A DNA stretch of 64,000 nt from Roseovarius sp. MMSF_3281 (GTDB lineage: Bacteria; Pseudomonadota; Alphaproteobacteria; Rhodobacterales; Rhodobacteraceae): NCBI RefSeq assembly GCF_030733685.1, contig NZ_JASHIM010000017.1, positions 39,941 to 103,940 of the forward strand, given 5' to 3'. Below are positions 16,458-23,637 of the stretch, piece by piece (the first letter of the stretch is position 1; each line of letters begins with the position of its first letter). Both the position numbers and the translations under genes were made by a program. The notes beneath the pieces are model-generated. The model saw only the letters and a program-made list of their open reading frames with translations. It searched no databases and was not told where the DNA came from.

Positions 16458-17578
16458 TGTGCTGCCCCCTCTGCTTCGCGTGCCTCGAACCAAATCCGCC
16501 TGTGATAGGCATCGTCGCCCAACCAGGCCGACAGCACCAGCGCCCGGTTCAGGTAGAGCCCGATATCGAACTCATCCGTGTACCCGACCGCCCCGTGCAA
16601 CTGGATCGCATCACGGGTAATTCTTTTGGCGGCCGTAACCGCCCGCGCCTTGGCACGGCTGGCAATCGGGGCCCGAACCTTCGGATCGGTTTCGCTGTCC
16701 ATCTGCGCAAGCGCCTCCCGCACTCCGGCCTGCGCGACCTCGCACATCACGTTGAGGTCGACGGCACGGTGCTGGATGACCTGAAAAGACCCGATCGGCT
16801 TGTCGAACTGCTCCCGCGTCTTGATGTAGTCTAGCGTGATCTCGAAGGCACGCTCGCTCAGGCCGACAAGCTCGGCCGCAGCAAGCGCCGTTGCATCGGC
16901 GACAGCCTCGGCCAGTGCAGTGGGAACCGCACCGCCGCTGGCCAATTCCGCGGCCGGGGTTCCCGAAAACGAAAGCTCGCCCAGAGAGCTGCCGTCGGCC
17001 TGCGCTCGTTTGTCAATGACAAGCCCGTCCGCGTCTGCCTCGGTCAGAACCAGAACCGGGCCGTCATCTCCTTCAGCCACGACCAGGAACCCTAGAGATC
17101 CGGTCGCGCCGACGACCCAAGCCTTGCTTCCGGTCAGCCGCCCGTCCGTGTATCGGCAGGCCGCATCGGCAGGCGCCCCGCCCAGGCCACGTTCCTGCCA
17201 GGCAACCGCCAGTGAAATTTCGCCGCCGATAAGTTGCGCCATCTTCGGATGATCCGGACAAAGGCGGCGCAGAAGACCGAGGCTTAGACCGATCGTCGAC
17301 ACGACCGGTTCCGGTGCAATCACACGGCCGACTTCCTCGGCGATGACACCCCCGGCAGCTAGGCCCATGCCAAGCCCGCCCTGATCTTCGGGCACCGCCA
17401 CGCCGAAAACACCGGCCTCGGCGAGTTCCCGGACCATCTCCGCATCGAAACCGCCCCCGGCATCACGAAGTTTTCGGGCTCTGTCACTTCCGCCCGCCCG
17501 TTCAAACAACGTGCGCGCGCTCTCGCGCAACAGGCGAAGGTCTTCTTGTTCGCTGGAAAGGATATCAGTCTGTGTCAT
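16454..17578 (-). CDS. acyl-CoA dehydrogenase family protein, putative partner subunit
   Basis: A 374-residue acyl-CoA dehydrogenase-fold protein (MTQTDILSSEQEDLRLLRES). The C-terminal helical domain (YIKTREQFDKPIGSFQVIQH, IQLHGAVGYTDEFDIGLYLN) is well kept. The middle motif is degenerate (AVAWQERGLGGAPADAACRY instead of the TEPGxGSD motif) and no clear YxGTNEI segment follows. This is the pattern of the non-catalytic subunit of alpha2beta2 dehydrogenases. The stop overlaps the next start as ATGA, and its own start overlaps the MaoC gene by 14 bases. Ala-rich residues around 235-260 may be a structural helix. Confidence 0.87.
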   Translation of the reverse strand: MTQTDILSSEQEDLRLLRESARTLFERAGGSDRARKLRDAGGGFDAEMVRELAEAGVFGVAVPEDQGGLGMGLAAGGVIAEEVGRVIAPEPVVSTIGLSLGLLRRLCPDHPKMAQLIGGEISLAVAWQERGLGGAPADAACRYTDGRLTGSKAWVVGATGSLGFLVVAEGDDGPVLVLTEADADGLVIDKRAQADGSSLGELSFSGTPAAELASGGAVPTALAEAVADATALAAAELVGLSERAFEITLDYIKTREQFDKPIGSFQVIQHRAVDLNVMCEVAQAGVREALAQMDSETDPKVRAPIASRAKARAVTAAKRITRDAIQLHGAVGYTDEFDIGLYLNRALVLSAWLGDDAYHRRIWFEAREAEGAAQ

Positions 17579-18014
17579 TTTGTTTTCGCTGGATCATCAC
17601 GGGGGTGTCGGTCGAAAAAACGACCTCGCCCGCAGGGTTTTTGGCGCTGAGCGTATAGTGCAAAACACCTCTGTCGGGCTTGCTTTTTGACGGCGTGACC
17701 GCGTTGACCGTCAGTTCGACATCAAGGGGTTCGTTCGGGCGCACCGGCCGCAGCCAGCGCAGATTGTCAAAGCCCATGCCACCGATATTGGCGACATCGA
17801 CCATCATTTCAGACATGACCGGCCTGAACACTTCCAGCATCGTCTGAAAGCCCGAGGCGATCAGGCTGCCATGTATGGCGGTTGCATAGTCTTCGTCGGT
17901 GTGCAGCCGCTGCGGATCCCATTCCTTGGCAAACGACTTTATTGAATCCGCGCTCATCGGAGCGCTGCGAAAGCGATAGACTTGGCCCGGCGAGAAGTCT
18001 TCCAGATACCTCAA
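17565..18014 (-). CDS. MaoC-family (R)-specific enoyl-CoA hydratase, single hotdog
   Basis: A 149-residue single-hotdog protein of normal length for MaoC/PhaJ-type hydratases. The start MRYLEDFSPGQVYRFRS and the strand-helix segment IKSFAKEWDPQRLHTDEDYA occupy the place of the hydratase motif with Asp and His (D-P-Q-x-x-H). ASGFQTMLEVFRPVM forms the hotdog helix. It would hydrate an enoyl-CoA made by the adjacent dehydrogenase pair. It overlaps both neighbours (4 bases with the transglutaminase-like gene, 14 with the dehydrogenase), so translation is coupled. Confidence 0.88.
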   Translation of the reverse strand: MRYLEDFSPGQVYRFRSAPMSADSIKSFAKEWDPQRLHTDEDYATAIHGSLIASGFQTMLEVFRPVMSEMMVDVANIGGMGFDNLRWLRPVRPNEPLDVELTVNAVTPSKSKPDRGVLHYTLSAKNPAGEVVFSTDTPVMIQRKQNDTD

Positions 18015-18730
18015 GAGGCACCCTCCTTTGCGAAACCGTCATCATATCCGCTCGCATCCTTGGATATCCGGATGCGGTTGAATTCTTCCAGCTTCGGATA
18101 GGTTTCCTTGAACGCCAACAGGAACTCACCCATCGGCGCGTCGAAATAGATACCACGGTCGTTCACATATTCCATGTGCCGGTGATTCTGTTCGTCGAAC
18201 TCATGAAAGAGCGCGTCGTTATAGCCGTCGAAGACCAGGGGTTTGACCCCAAATCTTTCACACAGTTCCATGTTGAATGCAGGTGTCACCTTGTAGGCCT
18301 CATTCCCCAACCACAACTGAACATAGCCGTGGTAGATAAAGAGATCGGTCCCCATCAACTCCTGCAACTTGGGTGTATTCAGGTGGTTGCGCACATCCGC
18401 GAACCCCAGAGCGGCGGGGATACCCACAGCACGCAAACAAGCCGCCAGAAGAATTGCCTTGGGAACGCAAAACGCCGCTTCCGCCCCAGCGATACGGCTG
18501 GCACGGTAAGAGTCCTCATCCAGCGCAAAACAATAGGGATCATAGCGAATATCGTCGCGCACCGCTTCGAACAGGCGGATCGCCTTGTCTCGATTGGTTG
18601 CGTCCACAGGAAGATCACGCAAAGCCGATGTCACGAAACCCTGCACTTCCAAGCTATCGCTTTCCACAAAGCGCGATGGCATGACATAACGCTCAGCTTC
18701 AGTCGGCAGGTCATCGTCAGACTTGTCCAT
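18011..18730 (-). CDS. transglutaminase-like (cysteine-protease fold) protein of unknown role
   Basis: A 239-residue cytosolic protein with no signal peptide or membrane helix. The transglutaminase-like core is visible. Cys88 lies in AAFCVPKAILLAACLRAVGI, at the nucleophile site before the helix LLAACLRAVGIPAALGFADV, and His134 in FIYHGYVQLWLGNEAYKVTP. The usual third residue, Asp about 15 residues after the His, is Thr149 here, so activity may be altered. It is the first gene of a reverse operon under a CTAACA-N2-TGTTAG promoter and overlaps the MaoC gene by 4 bases. Such a domain heading a beta-oxidation operon is unusual. Possible roles are hydrolysis of a thioester or amide of the substrate, but nothing in the sequence decides this. 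Confidence 0.8.
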   Translation of the reverse strand: MDKSDDDLPTEAERYVMPSRFVESDSLEVQGFVTSALRDLPVDATNRDKAIRLFEAVRDDIRYDPYCFALDEDSYRASRIAGAEAAFCVPKAILLAACLRAVGIPAALGFADVRNHLNTPKLQELMGTDLFIYHGYVQLWLGNEAYKVTPAFNMELCERFGVKPLVFDGYNDALFHEFDEQNHRHMEYVNDRGIYFDAPMGEFLLAFKETYPKLEEFNRIRISKDASGYDDGFAKEGAS

Positions 18731-18743
18731 TGGCCCCTCCCTT

Positions 18744-18773
18744 TTTCTAACAAATGTTAGATTACCGATTCAA
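18744..18773 (-). promoter_or_regulatory. promoter with CTAACA-AA-TGTTAG operator for the 18,730 operon
   Basis: The perfect palindrome CTAACAAATGTTAG spans 18,747-18,760, 17 bases upstream of the start codon. On the reverse strand a TTGAAT box (18,768-18,773) precedes it and the palindrome runs into TTAGAA/TAGAAA as a -10-like box. The operator therefore overlaps the core promoter, as expected for a repressor site. Confidence 0.75.
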
Positions 18774-18793
18774 AACCTGCCCGTCAACGGGAT

Positions 18794-19930
18794 TTACTCT
18801 GTCTTTGGTTGATCCACGCCATAACGCGTATTGTCTTCGCCCAGAGTGGCTGCGACTCCGACCGAATTTCCCGAAGAACGGAACTCCGGCGCAATTGGCA
18901 GCGGCAAAGCAGGCGCGTCCCGGCCGGAGATTTTTACTGTCCGCCCGAACACGTCACGCGCTTTGAAATGCGGGTCGCGCGCCGCCTCGGCGGGCGTTTT
19001 CACGACCGAACAGCAGCAATCTGCCGCTGCCAGCAAAGGCTCCCAATGGGTCGAGGGGTGTTCCCTCAGACGACGTGCAACCTCTGCGGCGCAGGCATTG
19101 GGATCGGACCAGTCATCGCGAAGGGCCACCGGCAAACCAATAACATCGCAGAACGACTGCCAGAACTTTTCTTCCAACGCGCCGACGGCGATCTGACGCC
19201 CGTCCGCAGCCGAATAAAGCCGATATCGGGCCAGGCCACCCGTCAGACGGCTGCCACCGCTTTCGATGTTCTGCCCGGCAATCACACCTTCGGCATGGGC
19301 CCAATAGGCAAAGGCGAACGCCCCCTCGGCCATTGCGATATCCAGATGCGTTCCCTGCCCGCTTGCCTGCCGCGCAATCAGGGCCAGCAGGATATTCATC
19401 ACCGCAGGATAGGTTCCGCCTCCGATATCGGCGACCAGCCCGAACGGGGCCGTTGGCTGGTCATCCGGTCCACGACTGAGCGACAGGATACCCGCATCAC
19501 CGACGTAGTTGAGGTCGTGGCCGGCGGCGCTGGCCTTTGGTCCGGTCTGGCCATAGCCGGTGATCGAACAATAGATGAGACCGGGATTGATCTTGCGCAC
19601 CGCTTCATAACCAAGCCCCAACCGGTCCATCACGCCGGGACGGAACTGCTCGACCAGAACATCGGCCCTCTCGATCAAAGGGCGCAGACGTTCCACTGCG
19701 CCCCTTGACTTGAGGTCGATGGCCACCGATCGCTTGCCGTGGTTCAACACGGCAAATCCGATGCTCTCTCCGTCGATCTTGGGCTCGGTTTGGCGCGCGT
19801 CCTCGCCGACTCCGGGACGCTCGAACTTGATCACTTCGGCGCCGACCTCGGACAACATGAGCGTCGCCATCGGACCGGGAAGAAGTGTGCTGAAATCCAG
19901 CACCAGGATATCCTTGAGCGGTTGAGCCAT
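18794..19930 (-). CDS. alpha-methylacyl-CoA racemase-like CoA-transferase family III protein
   Basis: A 378-residue CaiB/BaiF-fold protein. It differs from the three other family members in the window by the racemase signature: His138 in AGHDLNYVGD and Asp168 in FGLVADIGGG, spaced 30 residues as are His126 and Asp156 of Mycobacterium alpha-methylacyl-CoA racemase. VGALEEKFWQSF corresponds to the downstream Glu region. It would epimerise the C2 methyl of 2-methylacyl-CoA thioesters so that stereospecific dehydrogenases can act. The ATG at 19,930 has a GAGG 8 bases upstream and is preferred over a GTG at 19,936. It is last in the DUF35-thiolase-hydratase-racemase operon. Confidence 0.88.
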   Translation of the reverse strand: MAQPLKDILVLDFSTLLPGPMATLMLSEVGAEVIKFERPGVGEDARQTEPKIDGESIGFAVLNHGKRSVAIDLKSRGAVERLRPLIERADVLVEQFRPGVMDRLGLGYEAVRKINPGLIYCSITGYGQTGPKASAAGHDLNYVGDAGILSLSRGPDDQPTAPFGLVADIGGGTYPAVMNILLALIARQASGQGTHLDIAMAEGAFAFAYWAHAEGVIAGQNIESGGSRLTGGLARYRLYSAADGRQIAVGALEEKFWQSFCDVIGLPVALRDDWSDPNACAAEVARRLREHPSTHWEPLLAAADCCCSVVKTPAEAARDPHFKARDVFGRTVKISGRDAPALPLPIAPEFRSSGNSVGVAATLGEDNTRYGVDQPKTE

Positions 19931-19940
19931 CTTCACTGCC

Positions 19941-20798
19941 TCAGGCGAAGCGCGCCGCGCCGTTGTTCAGAACAACCACGTCGCGTGCCGGAATAGATGC
20001 TCGAAACCGGGCCTCGCCGTCCTCTTCCCAGATTTCGAACCGCACGGTTTCGCCGGGATAGACCGGCGCCGAGAACCGAACATCCAGACCGACAAGCCGG
20101 GCAGAATCATAGTCCAGCAACGTCTTGAGAATCGCCCGGGCCGCCAGCCCATAGGTCGCCAGACCATGCAGGATCGGGCGGTCGAACCCGACAGAACGGG
20201 CAACATCCGGGTCAGCATGAAGCGGATTGAAATCACCGCTGAGACGATAAATAAGGGCTTGGCGCGGCAGGGTATTGATATCACATACATGATCAGGCGC
20301 CCGATCAGGCAGCACTGCGGGTGCCGGACCCGCCTGGTTTTCACCGCCGAACCCCCCATCACCGCGACAGAAAGCCGACATCGCCACGCGCGCCAGTTTT
20401 TCGCCGCTGTCCGCGTCGATAATATCGCGGCTTTGGTAAATGACGGCTCCCTTGCCCTCGCCCTTGTCGGCGATAAAGTCGATCTTGCTGCGGCCGACAA
20501 TTCGGCCATGTGTCGGCAGCGGCTTGTAGATGTCGAGCCACTGTTCTCCGTGCAGCACTTTCTGCCAGTTCACGCCGGTTTTCGGATTGCGCAGCCAGAA
20601 GCCCGGATACCCCAGGGTAACGGCCATAGAGGGAACCGCCTTCAGACCGTCCTCATAGACAAAGGCCAGTTCTTTCTTGTCTGTCGGATCTTCGCCGAAC
20701 CCCAGCCCGAGTGCGTAAAGGATGGTATCCCGCTCGGTCAGAGTCTGCTTGATCTCTTCGAAATCCCAATTCGAAAGTGCTTCGAAATCCAGTGGCAT
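19941..20798 (-). CDS. hydratase-2 (MFE-2-type (R)-specific enoyl-CoA hydratase, double hotdog)
   Basis: A 285-residue double-hotdog protein. The second half carries the hydratase-2 motif YRLSGDFNPLHADPDVA at residues 184-200, with Asp189 and His194 spaced as the catalytic Asp510/His515 pair of human MFE-2. DRPILHGLATYGLAAR follows. The N-terminal half (FGEDPTDKKELAFVYEDG, LGYPGFWL) provides the CoA/acyl-binding hotdog without catalytic residues, as in the eukaryotic enzyme. It converts trans-2-enoyl-CoA, including 2-methyl-branched forms, to (3R)-hydroxyacyl-CoA. The matching (3R)-dehydrogenase could be the 7,799 SDR. It lies between the thiolase and racemase genes in one operon. Confidence 0.93.
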   Translation of the reverse strand: MPLDFEALSNWDFEEIKQTLTERDTILYALGLGFGEDPTDKKELAFVYEDGLKAVPSMAVTLGYPGFWLRNPKTGVNWQKVLHGEQWLDIYKPLPTHGRIVGRSKIDFIADKGEGKGAVIYQSRDIIDADSGEKLARVAMSAFCRGDGGFGGENQAGPAPAVLPDRAPDHVCDINTLPRQALIYRLSGDFNPLHADPDVARSVGFDRPILHGLATYGLAARAILKTLLDYDSARLVGLDVRFSAPVYPGETVRFEIWEEDGEARFRASIPARDVVVLNNGAARFA

Positions 20799-20821
20799 GA
20801 TCTTTCCTCCCTTGATCGCCG

Positions 20822-21973
20822 TCAGAGCGTGTTTCGTGACCCCAGTATTGCCGTGACCTGGCTGGACAGCACACCGCCATTGCCATGCGCCAGCGCCAGA
20901 TCAATATCCTTCAACTGAATGCCCGGCGCGTCGCCACGGATCTGACGGGCAGCCTCGATCACTGTGAAGATGCCGTACATCCCGGGGTGCACGCAGGACA
21001 GGCCGCCGCCATTCGTGTTCACCGGCAACACGCCGCCAGGCGCGATGCGTCCGCCCTCGACAAAGGCCCCTCCCTCGCCCTTCGCGCAGAACCCAAGATC
21101 TTCGAGAAACAAAATCGTGTTGATGGTGAAGGCATCATAGAGCTCGACCGCCTGGATATCCGCAGGGGTCACTCCGGCCGCCGCAAAGGCGCGCGCGCCC
21201 GAGTCGCGGGCCGCGGTCACGGTGAAATCCTTCATCTGGGAAATCTGCCGGTGCGAGCTTGCCGCAGCACTGCCCAGCACATAGACAGGTGCCTTCGGGA
21301 AATCCCGGGCGCGGTCCGCGCGGACCATTACGATCGCGCCGCCACCGTCGGTGACAAGACAACAGTCGCGCACGGTCAATGGATCGCCCACCATGCGCGA
21401 ACCCAACACGTCCTCGCGGGTCAGCGGGCCGCGCTCGAACGCTTCGGGGTTGCGCTGCGCCCAGGCCCGCGCGGCAACGGCCACGTCGGCCAGCTGTTCG
21501 CGGGTGGTACCATATTCATGCATGTGCCGCGCCGCCGCCATCGCATAGGCCGAGATCGGATAGCGCGGATTATACGGCGCCTCGTAGGCCGGCGGACGTG
21601 AAGCGGTCACCAGTCTGCCCGACGCGGTGCGCTGGTTGGAGCCATAAACAATCAGCGCGACATCACACAGACCGGCGTCCAGCGCCATGGTCGCGGACGT
21701 CAGGTAGTTTACGAAGGACGAACCGCCCGACATCGTGCCATCAATGAAACGGGGCTGGATGCCCAGATACTCCGCCGCCATAAGCGCCGGCATGCTGTCT
21801 TCCATCATGGTGCAAAACAGCCCGTCGACGTCGGACAGTTTCAGCCCGGCATCGCCAAGCGCCGCAAGCGCAGATTGCGCCATGACATCATAGGCCGTCA
21901 GGCCATGGGCTTCTCCGAAACCGGCATGACCGGTTCCCACGATGGCGGATTTCCCCCGAAGTTCAGTGGTCAT
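20822..21973 (-). CDS. SCP-x-type thiolase-fold protein (thiolase or aldolase) paired with DUF35
   Basis: A 383-residue protein of the lipid-transfer-protein/SCP-x thiolase branch (MTTELRGKSAIVGTGHAGFG; C-terminal LPVNTNGGGLSCVHPGMYG, LALAHGNGG). At the site where thiolases have the nucleophilic Cys (CxTG/CxSG) it reads GTMSGGSSF, with Met81 at the Cys position. The catalytic Cys of true thiolases is therefore missing. In steroid degradation, Cys-lacking thiolase-fold proteins paired with a DUF35 partner (Ltp2, SAL-type) act as retro-aldolases on side-chain hydroxyacyl-CoAs. The DUF35 gene starts 3 bases upstream, which favours that role. A final-step thiolase is the alternative. Confidence 0.88.
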   Translation of the reverse strand: MTTELRGKSAIVGTGHAGFGEAHGLTAYDVMAQSALAALGDAGLKLSDVDGLFCTMMEDSMPALMAAEYLGIQPRFIDGTMSGGSSFVNYLTSATMALDAGLCDVALIVYGSNQRTASGRLVTASRPPAYEAPYNPRYPISAYAMAAARHMHEYGTTREQLADVAVAARAWAQRNPEAFERGPLTREDVLGSRMVGDPLTVRDCCLVTDGGGAIVMVRADRARDFPKAPVYVLGSAAASSHRQISQMKDFTVTAARDSGARAFAAAGVTPADIQAVELYDAFTINTILFLEDLGFCAKGEGGAFVEGGRIAPGGVLPVNTNGGGLSCVHPGMYGIFTVIEAARQIRGDAPGIQLKDIDLALAHGNGGVLSSQVTAILGSRNTL

Positions 21974-21976
21974 GGC

Positions 21977-22354
21977 CTATCCCTCCGACGGTTTGAAAAG
22001 CACGGCCGGAACACCCTCGGCCTCGCCCACGAATGCGGTTACAGGCATGTCGATGACGACCTCACCCGGGGCAATGCCCTCGACCCGGCTCATCATCCGG
22101 ACACCCTCGTCCAGCTCGACGACGCATACGTTGTAGTCGCCGCCCCGTTCGGGCTTTCGGCGCACGACTGTTGTGGTGTGGACCCGTCCCTTGCCGCCGG
22201 CCTGCTTCCACGAAATCGCGGTGCCATGACAATGTGGACACAGGACTCGCGGGAAAAAGTGATAGGCCCCGCAGTCGTCGCACTTGGGCAGCAGGATCTC
22301 TCCCTCTGCCAGCGCGCGTTGGAAAAGCTGGTCTGGTCCTTTGGCATCCTGCAT
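21977..22354 (-). CDS. DUF35 zinc-ribbon/OB-fold protein, partner of the thiolase-fold enzyme
   Basis: A 125-residue protein with an N-terminal helix, a rubredoxin-like zinc ribbon (Cys25, Cys28, Cys39, Cys42 in PKCDDCG and LCPHCHG) and a C-terminal OB fold (GKGRVHTTTVVRRKP onward). DUF35 proteins bind acyl-CoA and assemble with thiolase-fold aldolases, thiolases or MaoC hydratases. It is first in its operon, starts about 54 bases from the shared operator at 22,408 and ends 3 bases before the thiolase gene, a spacing that suggests a complex between the two products. Confidence 0.92.
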   Translation of the reverse strand: MQDAKGPDQLFQRALAEGEILLPKCDDCGAYHFFPRVLCPHCHGTAISWKQAGGKGRVHTTTVVRRKPERGGDYNVCVVELDEGVRMMSRVEGIAPGEVVIDMPVTAFVGEAEGVPAVLFKPSEG

Positions 22355-22395
22355 AGGCGTTCTCCTTCAAGCGACCCAGTCTTTGTTTAAGCGTA

Positions 22396-22424
22396 TTGAT
22401 AACCTTTCTAACAATTGTTAGATT
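22396..22424. promoter_or_regulatory. divergent promoter region with CTAACA-AT-TGTTAG operator
   Basis: The perfect palindrome CTAACAATTGTTAG (22,408-22,421) lies between the divergent DUF35 and CoA-transferase genes. For the forward direction, TTGATA (22,396-22,401), a 17-base spacer holding most of the palindrome, and TAGATT (22,419-22,424) form a good sigma70-like promoter. A single bound repressor could silence both directions; the reverse -35/-10 pair is less clear. Confidence 0.78.
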
Positions 22425-22458
22425 TAGTCAACCTTTCAGGATCAATTGAGAGAAACTC

Positions 22459-23604
22459 ATGTCAGGTTCAGACTTAGCCCCCCTTTCCGGCAAACTCGTC
22501 GTTGCGTTGGAACAGGCAGTCGCCGCGCCTTTTTGCTCCTCGCGGCTGGCCGACGCCGGCGCGCGCGTGATCAAGATCGAACGCAAGGGCGCAGGCGATT
22601 TCGCCCGCGCCTACGATACCGCCGCCAACGGTGAAAGCGCCTATTTCACATGGCTGAACCGAGGCAAAGAATCGGTCGCCTTGGACATTAAAGCCGACGA
22701 AGACCGTGAAATCCTGCTCAGGATGCTGGAAAACGCAGATGTGTTTATTCAAAACCTGCTGCCGGGCGCGCTGGCCAAGCTCGGGCTCGATTCCGCGACT
22801 CTGCGAGAGAGCTTCCCGCGTCTCGTGACCTGCGACATCACCGGATATGGCGAAGACGGCCCGATGCGTGACGCCAAGGCCTATGACCTTCTGGTGCAAT
22901 GCGAGAGCGGTCTGGCATCAGTGACCGGTACACCCGACGGACCAGGACGGGTGGGCGTGTCGGTCTGCGATATCGCCACCGGTATGACAGCCCATGCTGG
23001 AATCTGCGAAGCACTTGTCGGGCGTGATCGCACCGGCAAGGGCAGCGGCGTTTCCGTGGCAATGTTTGATGTGATGGCCGACTGGATGTCGGTTCCGCTG
23101 CTGTATCACGATTACCTTGGCAAGCCGACACCTCGTGTCGGACTGAACCACACGGTCATCTGCCCGTACGGGGCCTATGAATGCAAGGACGGTCAGCTTG
23201 TCGTCATTACCGTTCAGCACAGCGGCGAATGGCAACGGTTCTGTGAACACATACTGGGCGATGCGGCTTTGGCAACCGACCCCCGGTTCCATGACAACAC
23301 GTCGCGAATTGAAAACAAACCCGCGCTCGAAGTTCTCATCAAGGCCGTGTTCGCCTCGCATGACCGCGCCGAGATGCTGAAGCGGCTTGACGCTGCGGGC
23401 ATTGCGTCTGGCGCGGTGAACGATGTGGCGACCCTGTCCGATCACCCCCAGCTCGACCGGTCCGTGATTGCCACGCCGTCCGGTGAAATCAACGTCCCGT
23501 CACCCCCGATCCGTCGCAGCCTCGGTGAAACGGCACTGGGTGCCTGCCCGGCCTTCGATGCGCAAGGCAAAGCCCTTCGCGCTGAGTTCGGCCGTCGTTC
23601 ATAA
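22459..23604 (+). CDS. CaiB/BaiF (family III) CoA-transferase
   Basis: A 381-residue family III CoA-transferase that would move CoA between carboxylates, activating a new acid at the expense of another thioester. The CoA-binding Rossmann part (ADAGARVIKIERKGAGDFAR) and WLNRGKESVALDIK are typical. The catalytic aspartate that forms the aspartyl-CoA anhydride is Asp171 in VSVCDIATGM. The racemase histidine motif (GHD) is absent. It is first of two consecutive family III genes controlled by the 22,408 operator; the second follows after 33 bases. Two paralogues in a row may be a heteromeric enzyme or may act on different intermediates. Confidence 0.92.
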   Translation: MSGSDLAPLSGKLVVALEQAVAAPFCSSRLADAGARVIKIERKGAGDFARAYDTAANGESAYFTWLNRGKESVALDIKADEDREILLRMLENADVFIQNLLPGALAKLGLDSATLRESFPRLVTCDITGYGEDGPMRDAKAYDLLVQCESGLASVTGTPDGPGRVGVSVCDIATGMTAHAGICEALVGRDRTGKGSGVSVAMFDVMADWMSVPLLYHDYLGKPTPRVGLNHTVICPYGAYECKDGQLVVITVQHSGEWQRFCEHILGDAALATDPRFHDNTSRIENKPALEVLIKAVFASHDRAEMLKRLDAAGIASGAVNDVATLSDHPQLDRSVIATPSGEINVPSPPIRRSLGETALGACPAFDAQGKALRAEFGRRS

Positions 23605-23637
23605 AAACGGTGGGCAACTAAAAGGGTGGACAACCAA

